A stretch of 5,231 nucleotides of DNA from Desulfobacterales bacterium. GTDB taxonomy: Bacteria > Desulfobacterota > Desulfobacteria > Desulfobacterales > Desulfobacteraceae. Below the pieces are notes generated by a model, which was not told where the DNA came from, searched no databases, and saw nothing but the letters and a program-made list of their open reading frames with translations. The position numbers and the translations under genes are program-made. The stretch is taken from positions 1 through 5,231 of the forward strand of contig JAKSBM010001066.1 of assembly GCA_022361135.1 (NCBI GenBank), in the 5' to 3' direction. Shown one piece after another: positions 1 through 5,231 of the stretch (the first letter of the stretch is position 1; each line of letters opens with the position of its first letter).

Positions 1-1751
1 GCATAGAGAAAACTCCCCTCTTCCTCCCCAAAAAAAACCAATTTCACCGTACCGCTGGAGACAAGCCCGCAGGCCAGGATCAGTATGGATACGAACAGGG
101 CCAGGGACTGGTAACGGTGTCGCACAACCCGTTTTAACAGGGGAATATACATGCGATTCACAACGGATTGAAGACCGTCTCCGATGGCGGTTCTCAAGCC
201 TCCAAAAAAACGGGCCAAAAGATTTTGATCCTTGGCCGCCTTTTCCTTTATCTTCAAATGGGACAAGTGGGCCGGTAAAATCAACTTTGATTCCACCAGT
301 GAAAATAAAAGGCAGACGATGGTCACCACGGCAATCATGCGAAAGGGCCCGCCGAAGAATCCGGAAATGGACGTCAGGGGATAAAAGGCAGCAACGGTTG
401 TCAAAACCCCGAAAATTGTCGGCGTGGCGACCTTAAGAGTACCGCGAACCGCCGTTTCAACACCGCCGCCATATTTTTTTTTATGGGCAAAGATACTCTC
501 CCCGATCACAATGGCGTCATCCACCACAATTCCCAAGGCGATAATGAACCCAAAGGCGGTCAAATTATTCATGGAATAATTTAAAAAGGTCGGTCCCATC
601 AAGATAAACACTCCGGCAAAGGAGACCGGAATACCCACCGCCACCCAAAAGGCCACCTTGGGGTGGAGAAACAGGCTCAAAAGCACAAGGACAAGGGCAA
701 TACCCAACAATGCATTCTTGGACAAAAGCCCGATGCTGTCCCGGACGATGTCGGCCTCATCGGACCAGACCGAAAACTTTATGGTGTCCGGAATCCAATT
801 TTCATTTTCCAGGGTCCCAAGAAAGGCACGCACATCGTTGGAAGCCGCCACAATACTGTCGCGCCCCATCATCCTAACATCCAGGCCAATGGAGGGTTTC
901 CCCTGGAAGGAGGAGAGAATGGCCTGGTCCGTATACCCGTCCCTCACCCTTGCGATGTCTTTGATACGGACAAGGCCGCCCTGGTTAGAACTACGGACAA
1001 CGATACCTTCAAACTCCCGACCGTGGTACTTCTGTTCCCGGCTCTGGATGGTAATGCTGCCGGCCTTGCTTTTCAGTTGCCCTGCCCCCAGATTCATGGA
1101 GTTTTTCCTGACGGCGGCGGCCACCTCGTCAAAACTCAATCCATAGGCCCTGAGTTTTTCCTCCTGGACTTCAATATTGACCTCGTAATCCCGGGCACCG
1201 TTCACCAGAATTTTGTTCACCGATTCCAATGCCAAAAGCCGTTTACGGACCTTCCTGGCGATCTGTTTCAAGGTGCTGTGGGACGCCTCCCCGTAAATCT
1301 GGACATAGAGGATATGCTGTTCTTCAAGGTCCTGGGTGATAATGATGTTGTCAACCTGGGTCGGGAAACTTGTTATGGCGTCCACCCGTGTTTTAACAGT
1401 GTCCTTCAACCGGCCAACGGGGTATCCTTCCTTTCCCTTTACGGAAATTACGGCCTTGTCGCTGGTAATTTGACTGACAATTCCATAGACGCCTTCCATT
1501 CCGTTCAATGCTTCTTCAATTTTGATGGCGGCCCCTTCTTCGACATTTTCCGGTGACCCTCCTTCAAAATTAACCTGGATGGAAACGGTGTTGGGAGCCG
1601 GTTCGGGCTGGCCTTCGGTGCGAATTTTCCCCAGGGTGGCAAAACCGGCGATCAGCAAGGTTACCATCAACAGATTGGCGGCAACGGGGTTATGGGCAAA
1701 CCAAGAGATCCACCCCTTTCCCCCCTGGGAGATGCGATTATTTTTGGACAT
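1..1751 (-). CDS. RND efflux pump, inner-membrane permease subunit (AcrB/HAE1-like), 3' end cut by window edge
   Basis: This gene encodes a proton-driven RND permease that takes up small molecules and passes them to an adaptor and outer-membrane channel. The window holds 583 residues; family members are about 1,000-1,050, so the second half lies beyond the left edge. The frame is open throughout. It starts MSKNNRIS, followed by TM1 at about residues 21-41 (HNPVAANLLM). The first periplasmic porter region follows, then TM2-TM6 from about residue 330. The TM4 motif GIVVDDAIV places Asp411-Asp412 where AcrB has its proton-relay pair Asp407-Asp408. Further family hallmarks are TPTIFGVLTTVAAFYPL and SLVESKLILPAHL, and the visible part ends at KLVFFGEEEGSF, the entry to the second porter domain. 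The ATG at 1749-1751 has a strong Shine-Dalgarno site and overlaps the adaptor gene by 14 bp. The HNPVAANLLM start and the paired adaptor type suggest a multidrug-like clade rather than the CusA metal type. The substrate is unknown. Confidence 0.96.
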   Translation of the reverse strand, partial: MSKNNRISQGGKGWISWFAHNPVAANLLMVTLLIAGFATLGKIRTEGQPEPAPNTVSIQVNFEGGSPENVEEGAAIKIEEALNGMEGVYGIVSQITSDKAVISVKGKEGYPVGRLKDTVKTRVDAITSFPTQVDNIIITQDLEEQHILYVQIYGEASHSTLKQIARKVRKRLLALESVNKILVNGARDYEVNIEVQEEKLRAYGLSFDEVAAAVRKNSMNLGAGQLKSKAGSITIQSREQKYHGREFEGIVVRSSNQGGLVRIKDIARVRDGYTDQAILSSFQGKPSIGLDVRMMGRDSIVAASNDVRAFLGTLENENWIPDTIKFSVWSDEADIVRDSIGLLSKNALLGIALVLVLLSLFLHPKVAFWVAVGIPVSFAGVFILMGPTFLNYSMNNLTAFGFIIALGIVVDDAIVIGESIFAHKKKYGGGVETAVRGTLKVATPTIFGVLTTVAAFYPLTSISGFFGGPFRMIAVVTIVCLLFSLVESKLILPAHLSHLKIKEKAAKDQNLLARFFGGLRTAIGDGLQSVVNRMYIPLLKRVVRHRYQSLALFVSILILACGLVSSGTVKLVFFGEEEGSFLY

Positions 1752-2880
1752 CTTTATCCCCCCTTTGAGCAATGGTTTCAGGTTGTCGGGAAAAGGGGTC
1801 TACCACCTGGCCGGGCAGGAAAACATTACGGCCAACGGTGAGACGAATTTTTTCTTCCCCGGCAAAGGGGGAACGGATGAAGAGCATCCCTTGTTTTCGA
1901 AATAAAACATCGGGCAAAAACCGCTGGAGGCTATCCTGGGGATCAACAAACCAGACATACCCATCATTGGCGGGAATATTCTCGGGGACAGCCAACACCC
2001 CTTCATAGGACCTGCCCTTAAATTCGACACGGATGAACTCACCGGGCAATACCCCACTGGGATCTTTCAAAGTCACCACAACGTTCTGCCAGCGATTCTT
2101 GGGATCAATCATCTGCTCAATCCTGGAAATGGCACCGGCATACGTCCGGTTGCTGGGGACCGAATACACCTTTACATTGTCTACTTCCCCGAACTGGGCC
2201 AAGCGCGAAACCTGATCCGTTGAAAGGGGGACAGCAACCTCATAGAGACTTTTATCGTAAATTTTACCGACGGGGGTACCCCGGTCAAGGAAATCCCCCG
2301 GATTAATAAGCCGGGTCGTCACGCAACCATTGTAAGGCGCCCGAATCCGAGTCCGATCCAGGTCATTTCTGGCTTTTTTAACGGCCGCCAGGGCCGATTG
2401 AATGGCCAATCGCCCCTCTTCTAACTGAGGCTTCCTCAAGAGCAGATCATCGGGTTTTCCCTGAAACCCGGAGGTCTTCCAATTTTCTGCTGCAATCTTT
2501 GATCGCTGCTTTTCCTCCACCAGAACCCGTTTTGCCGTTGCAAGGGCCAGCTTTGATGCCTCCAATGCCGCCACATAGGCGGTTTCATCAACAATGGCCA
2601 AAACCTCACCCTTTTTAAAAGCCATCCCCGAAAGGAACTTGTCGGAAACCGAGAGAACCCGACCGCTGACTTCACTTGCCAATACGGTTTCCCAACGGGG
2701 GATCACCCGACCATAACCAGTGATCGAATCCGTTACCTCAACGGGATATACGACCACAATCGGCACCTTCATCCTTTCGGCAGCCGCCTGGGATTCTTCC
2801 GGTTCAGTGTTCATGGAGGTCAACAGAGCCACAATGCCGATTGAAACGGCAATGGAAAACAGCCCAATTAAATTTTTCAT
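1738..2880 (-). CDS. RND efflux periplasmic adaptor (membrane fusion protein, HlyD/AcrA family)
   Basis: This 380-residue protein should bridge the RND pump and the outer-membrane channel in the periplasm. Residues 3-21 are a hydrophobic N-terminal signal or membrane anchor; no lipobox cysteine follows, so it is not an AcrA-style lipoprotein. Residues about 66-100 (ASEVSGRVLSVS, then KKGEVLAIVD) form the first half of the lipoyl-like domain. Residues about 101-175 are an alanine/lysine/glutamate-rich helical hairpin, interrupted by NWKTSGFQG and LRKPQLEEG. Residues 176-207 (DRTRIRAPYNG, then NPGDFLDRGTPVGKI) complete the lipoyl domain. Beta-barrel and membrane-proximal regions follow. The NW-LLLR-PQLEE-RTRIRAPYNG pattern is typical of adaptors paired with this RND clade (recalled, not searched). 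The start at 2880 is chosen over an in-frame ATG at 2922 because it has an AAAAGGGG site nine bases upstream, a normal signal sequence, and lies just after the channel gene stop. Adaptor identity is secure; substrate is not. Confidence 0.95.
   Translation of the reverse strand: MKNLIGLFSIAVSIGIVALLTSMNTEPEESQAAAERMKVPIVVVYPVEVTDSITGYGRVIPRWETVLASEVSGRVLSVSDKFLSGMAFKKGEVLAIVDETAYVAALEASKLALATAKRVLVEEKQRSKIAAENWKTSGFQGKPDDLLLRKPQLEEGRLAIQSALAAVKKARNDLDRTRIRAPYNGCVTTRLINPGDFLDRGTPVGKIYDKSLYEVAVPLSTDQVSRLAQFGEVDNVKVYSVPSNRTYAGAISRIEQMIDPKNRWQNVVVTLKDPSGVLPGEFIRVEFKGRSYEGVLAVPENIPANDGYVWFVDPQDSLQRFLPDVLFRKQGMLFIRSPFAGEEKIRLTVGRNVFLPGQVVDPFSRQPETIAQRGDKDVQK
1758..1766 (-). promoter_or_regulatory. 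Ribosome binding site of the RND pump gene, inside the adaptor gene
   Basis: The minus strand reads AAAGGGGGG followed by six bases (ATAAAG) and the ATG at 1751. The site lies within the last codons of the adaptor gene, whose stop is downstream of the pump start. This arrangement fixes the pump start and suggests that ribosomes finishing the adaptor help initiate the pump. Confidence 0.6.
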
Positions 2881-2884
2881 TTTT

Positions 2885-4309
2885 CTACACCCCTTTTCCA
2901 AGTGCGAGCGCAAGGGCCACACGATTTTTCAACCGCGCATTGCGGATTTTAAGTAATTCTTTTTCCATATTAAAAACGGTGTTCTGGGGGGCCAGGTATT
3001 CCAGGATCCCCACCAATCCGGTTTTATAACGGGATTCAAAGATCCGGGCCGTACGCCGGGCCTGGAAAACCGCCTCCTGCTGCTGCCGCTCCTGGTCGGC
3101 CAGAATTTTTTCGCCGTCCAATGCCTGGGCCACTTCCTGGAAGGCGGTCAATGCCGTCTGCAAATACCGGATCCAGGCCTGCTCGGCCTTGCTTTGGGCG
3201 GCCATCATTCTATTTTCCAATTGATCGGCATTAAAAATGGGAAAAGCCAACTGCCCGGCAATGGACCAGATGGTGATGCCCTGCATGAAGTCCGAAAAAG
3301 AACGGGTCTGTCGGCCCAGGGCACCGGTCAGGGTCAGAGAAGGAAATATCCGGGCATGGGCAACCTTGACCCGGGCATCCTCCGCCTTGACCGTCTGCCA
3401 CGCCCGCCTCAGGTCTGGGCGACTAACAAGCAGACTTGCCGGAGTGCCCGGTGCCGGGGGTAAAAGGAGGCGGGGAAGGGTATATGCCACACCGGGGATG
3501 CCCTCCGGGGGCTGCCCCATCAAGACCTGAAGCCTGCGCCGGGCTGTGTTTCGGACCATTTCATTGTCGATCAAGGCCGCCCGGGCCTGGGCAATATCCC
3601 GTTTTACAACCACCAGGTCCTCCAGGAAAGAAAGGCCGGTTCGGTATCTGCGGCGGATGTTATCGGCGCTTTTTTCCAGATTTTTCAAGCGGGAGCGGGT
3701 GAGTTCCATGGTTTTCTGGGCAGTAACGACATCAAACCATTCCTGCATCACCCTTGCGGCAACGGCATCACGGACGGCCTGATAATTTTCGGCACCGGCA
3801 AGGGCAATTGTGTCCTGGGCGGTCTTTTGATTTCTCAACTTTTTCCAGATATCGACCTCCCAACTCACGGCGACCGAGGGAGAATACTTGCCTTCCGAAG
3901 CAGCCTGACCGTCCCGGGTTCGATCACCGGAAAAATATGCCGCCAGCTTCGGCAAAAGATCTCCCTTTGCCGCCTCTGCAGTATACTGAAGCTCCTGCAA
4001 CTTTCGGTCGGCAAGCTTAATTTCAAGATTGGCTTCCATGGCACGGGTCACCAGTTTTTGGACGCCCTCATCCTGGAAAACATCCATGAGCCCGTTGACC
4101 ACTTGGGAATCCATTGGGGCACCATCCTGGAAGCCTTTGGAAACCGACAACTCAGCCAGGGGATCCCGGCGGGTCACCGTTTTCGGCAGAGAAGCACAGG
4201 CGGAGAGGGTGAAGCAAAGCCCCATGAGCAGGAAAAAATATTTTGCCCCATTAAGGGGAATGAATTTTTCACCCGATTTGTTACGACTTTTTAAAATATT
4301 ACGTCTCAT
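2885..4309 (-). CDS. TolC/NodT-family outer-membrane efflux lipoprotein
   Basis: This gene encodes the outer-membrane exit duct of the tripartite pump, about 474 residues, a normal family length. After a basic N-terminus and a hydrophobic stretch (residues 22-37) comes the lipobox LSAC, with Cys38 as the probable lipidated residue, as in OprM/NodT-type channels. Two OEP repeats follow. The first contains VSWEVDIWKKLR (148-159) and RYRTGLSFLEDL (221-232). The second contains SRPDLRRAW (296-304), ARIFPSLTLTGALG (319-332) and RYKTGLVGILEYLA (427-440). The paired RY-TG motifs show the usual internal duplication. The reading frame also offers ATGs at 4321 and 4312. I favour 4309 because GGGA lies six bases upstream of it, while the 4321 ATG has no visible ribosome site. 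All three keep the same lipobox. It is the first gene of the operon, and its stop lies four bases before the adaptor start. Confidence 0.94.
   Translation of the reverse strand: MRRNILKSRNKSGEKFIPLNGAKYFFLLMGLCFTLSACASLPKTVTRRDPLAELSVSKGFQDGAPMDSQVVNGLMDVFQDEGVQKLVTRAMEANLEIKLADRKLQELQYTAEAAKGDLLPKLAAYFSGDRTRDGQAASEGKYSPSVAVSWEVDIWKKLRNQKTAQDTIALAGAENYQAVRDAVAARVMQEWFDVVTAQKTMELTRSRLKNLEKSADNIRRRYRTGLSFLEDLVVVKRDIAQARAALIDNEMVRNTARRRLQVLMGQPPEGIPGVAYTLPRLLLPPAPGTPASLLVSRPDLRRAWQTVKAEDARVKVAHARIFPSLTLTGALGRQTRSFSDFMQGITIWSIAGQLAFPIFNADQLENRMMAAQSKAEQAWIRYLQTALTAFQEVAQALDGEKILADQERQQQEAVFQARRTARIFESRYKTGLVGILEYLAPQNTVFNMEKELLKIRNARLKNRVALALALGKGV
2890..2897 (-). promoter_or_regulatory. Ribosome binding site of the adaptor gene
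   Basis: AAAAGGGG on the minus strand lies nine bases before the ATG at 2880 and within the final codons (GKGV-stop) of the channel gene. It decides in favour of the 2880 start over the in-frame ATG at 2922, which would begin 38 bases inside the channel gene. Confidence 0.55.
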
Positions 4310-4336
4310 CATTTGTCCCATCTGTTGATTAAGGCA

Positions 4337-4342
4337 ATTGTG
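4337..4342 (-). promoter_or_regulatory. Possible -10 element of the efflux operon promoter
   Basis: The minus-strand hexamer CACAAT matches four of six positions of TATAAT. No good -35 hexamer lies at the proper distance; instead the ATTTAAGT repeats end about 19 bp upstream. A poor -35 overlapped or replaced by an activator box is common for promoters switched on by OmpR-family regulators. Transcription would start near 4330, giving a leader of about 20 bases to the ATG at 4309, which fits that start better than 4321. This is a weak, by-eye prediction. Confidence 0.25.
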
Positions 4343-4361
4343 CCAAAGGGTAAATGGTGAA

Positions 4362-4380
4362 ACTTAAATCTGACTTAAAT
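4362..4380 (-). promoter_or_regulatory. Tandem direct repeat, candidate OmpR-family response-regulator operator
   Basis: On the minus strand the sequence is ATTTAAGTCAGATTTAAGT: two exact copies of the 8-mer ATTTAAGT with an 11-bp start-to-start spacing. OmpR/PhoB-family regulators bind as head-to-tail dimers to direct repeats of about 10-11 bp. The core TTTAAG-N5-TTTAAG resembles the PmrA/BasR/QseB class of boxes (recalled form HTTAAK-N5-HTTAAK). The position, about 50-70 bp upstream of the preferred channel start and downstream of a kinase of the QseC/BasS type, suits a regulator of the efflux operon. The binding role is inferred; the repeat itself is directly visible. Confidence 0.6.
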
Positions 4381-4510
4381 GGATTTTTTTAGACTGGAGG
4401 AAAGACAAATAAAATTCGACCCCGGACAATGCGCAAGGTGTGTGGCCAAATTTTCAGACCCAATTGCCCTGGGATATCCGGAGGGAAAAAGAATAATAAT
4501 CAGCAAAGAC

Positions 4511-4540
4511 GTTGGCGGCAAAAAGGGAACTCCGCCTAAC
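4511..4540 (-). other. Imperfect hairpin after the kinase gene, doubtful terminator
   Basis: GGCGG at 4514-4518 can pair with CCGCC at 4532-4536, and GTT at 4511-4513 with AAC at 4538-4540 across a one-base bulge, giving an eight-pair stem with a 13-base loop. It begins about ten bases after the kinase stop codon. On the minus strand it is followed by AACGTC, not a T-run, so it is not a convincing intrinsic terminator. It may be an attenuator, an mRNA 3' end stabiliser or chance. Confidence 0.25.
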
Positions 4541-4549
4541 ATGAAAAAA

Positions 4550-5231
4550 TCAATTGACCGGAAGACGGATAACAAACCGGCATCCACCGCCGTGGAGTCC
4601 ATCTTCAATGGAGATGGTTCCCTGATAGTATTCAACAATATTTTTTACGATAGCAAGGCCAAGGCCGGAACCATCCACGCCGGTTCCCCGGCAGCGATAA
4701 AATCGATCAAAGACACGATGACGCTCTTCGGGTCGGATACCAGGACCATTGTCCTCAACCGATACCACCAGAGTTCCCGGAGTCGATGATAATTCAATTC
4801 TTACAGATCCGTTTTCATGTGTGTATAACACCGCATTGAGCAATAAATTCTTTATGACAAGGGACAGATTTCGGGGCTGTACTTCAATGGTCCCGATCTG
4901 TGAACGGTCCTCGAAAAAAATCTGTGTCCCCCTTTCCTGGGCAATCGGCATGATCTCCTCAAGTGTTTCTTTTACCAGACCACCGGGATCAACCTTCGTT
5001 GTCTCCATGGCCAGCGTATCAACCTCGTGGCGGGAAAGCATGAGAAGGCTTTCAATGAGTTTGGTTGCCCTGTCCACGCCCGCCACCAGATTTAACTCAA
5101 GTTCGGCTCTTTCCGATTCCGTTTCCGCACGTTGAAGCATCTCCAGCTGGAGTTTTATGGCGGTTAACGGTGTTCTAAGCTCATGGGCGGCATCGGCGGT
5201 GAACCGGCGCTGGACTTCCAAGGACTCCCTA
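4550..5231 (-). CDS. Two-component sensor histidine kinase, C-terminal catalytic part (5' end cut by window edge)
   Basis: Only the last 226 residues are visible. They contain the complete dimerisation/phosphoacceptor and ATPase domains of an orthodox histidine kinase. The H-box is AAHELRTPLTA, with the phosphoacceptor His codon at 5183-5185. The N-box is NLLLNAVLYTHENG, followed by the G1 box VEDNGPGI, the F-box VFDRFYR and the G2 box GSGLGLAIVKNI; it ends FVIRLPVN. The segment QRRFTADAAHELRTPL resembles QseC/BasS/TctE-type sensors, which usually phosphorylate OmpR/PhoB-family regulators. The TTG at 5221 is not the true start: the frame stays open to the edge, and the sensor domain, membrane helices and probable HAMP domain must lie upstream. 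The N-box has His where many relatives have Pro (YTP), a minor variation. The gene lies upstream of the efflux operon in the same direction, so this kinase may control it. Its signal cannot be inferred because the sensor domain is outside the window. Confidence 0.95.
   Translation of the reverse strand, partial: RESLEVQRRFTADAAHELRTPLTAIKLQLEMLQRAETESERAELELNLVAGVDRATKLIESLLMLSRHEVDTLAMETTKVDPGGLVKETLEEIMPIAQERGTQIFFEDRSQIGTIEVQPRNLSLVIKNLLLNAVLYTHENGSVRIELSSTPGTLVVSVEDNGPGIRPEERHRVFDRFYRCRGTGVDGSGLGLAIVKNIVEYYQGTISIEDGLHGGGCRFVIRLPVN

Larger units (their letters stand above)
4310..4549 (-). other. Intergenic region between kinase and efflux operon
   Basis: This 240-bp stretch is the only non-coding space in the window and should contain the efflux operon promoter. 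Read on the minus strand it holds, in order: a weak hairpin just after the kinase stop, an AT-rich tract, a run of seven A's, the tandem ATTTAAGT repeats, and a possible -10 element shortly before the channel gene. Short open frames crossing it on both strands overlap the conserved end of the kinase gene and show no recognisable protein features. No tRNA, insertion sequence or riboswitch-like structure was recognised. Confidence 0.7.

Noticed and set aside
663..1556. Long plus-strand open frame (297 codons) starting ATGGAGAAACAGG
   Set aside because: It is antisense to the RND pump gene, whose minus-strand frame carries clear family motifs over the same bases. The translated frame has no recognisable domain, and long antisense frames are common opposite conserved coding sequence.
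2881..2922. Longer adaptor start at 2922 (MWPLRSHLEKG...)
   Set aside because: It would put charged residues ahead of the signal sequence and overlap the channel gene by 38 bp, while the 2880 start has a good ribosome site.
3827..4294. Plus-strand open frame of 155 codons opposite the channel gene
   Set aside because: It is antisense to the N-terminal half of a gene with lipobox and OEP motifs, and has no recognisable protein features.
4333..4346. TGGCAC followed by TTGC on the minus strand, resembling a sigma-54 promoter
   Set aside because: The GG and GC elements are about 3 bp closer together than the strict -24/-12 spacing requires, so it cannot be a normal sigma-54 promoter.
4375..4638. 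Minus-strand open frame of 87 codons spanning the kinase 3' end and the intergenic region
   Set aside because: It overlaps the kinase gene in another frame over its conserved G2-box region and shows only low-complexity hydrophobic sequence. No ribosome site or family signal was seen.
4379..4789. Plus-strand open frame of 136 codons starting in the intergenic region, with a CARC-like cysteine pair
   Set aside because: More than half lies antisense to the conserved kinase catalytic domain, and no family is recognisable. The GGAGG upstream of a later part of the frame is not placed to serve its ATG at 4379.
5219..5221. TTG as kinase start codon
   Set aside because: The frame remains open to the window edge and the protein would begin immediately before the H-box with no sensor or membrane region; the gene is simply truncated by the window.

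Overview
The window holds four genes, all on the minus strand, which read right to left as: the 3' part of a sensor histidine kinase (cut by the right edge), a complete TolC/NodT-type outer-membrane efflux lipoprotein, a complete periplasmic adaptor (membrane fusion protein), and the N-terminal 583 residues of an RND inner-membrane pump (cut by the left edge). It comes from a Gram-negative bacterium, because a three-part pump spanning inner membrane, periplasm and outer membrane needs a double envelope. Base composition is balanced and Shine-Dalgarno sites are G-rich. A Desulfobacterota-like (former Deltaproteobacteria) or other proteobacterial host would fit, but this is a weak impression and not a determination.

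Layout. Positions 4550-5231 encode the catalytic half of a kinase of the QseC/BasS/TctE type, with H, N, G1, F and G2 boxes intact. Positions 4310-4549 form the only intergenic region. It contains a weak hairpin just after the kinase stop, then, close to the next gene, a tandem pair of ATTTAAGT repeats with an 11-bp period. This is the geometry used by OmpR-family response regulators. Positions 2885-4309, 1738-2880 and 1-1751 encode the outer-membrane channel, adaptor and pump. The channel and adaptor are 4 bp apart and the adaptor and pump overlap by 14 bp, so the three are almost certainly one co-transcribed and partly translationally coupled unit.

Working model. The kinase and a response regulator, probably encoded just beyond the right edge, control the efflux operon through the 11-bp-period repeats. 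The pump takes up substrate from the inner membrane or periplasm using the proton gradient, the adaptor bridges it to the channel, and the channel releases substrate outside. The substrate cannot be read from the sequence.

No mobile element, RNA gene, CRISPR array or clearly new system is visible. The most useful non-coding observation is the repeat pair in front of the operon.
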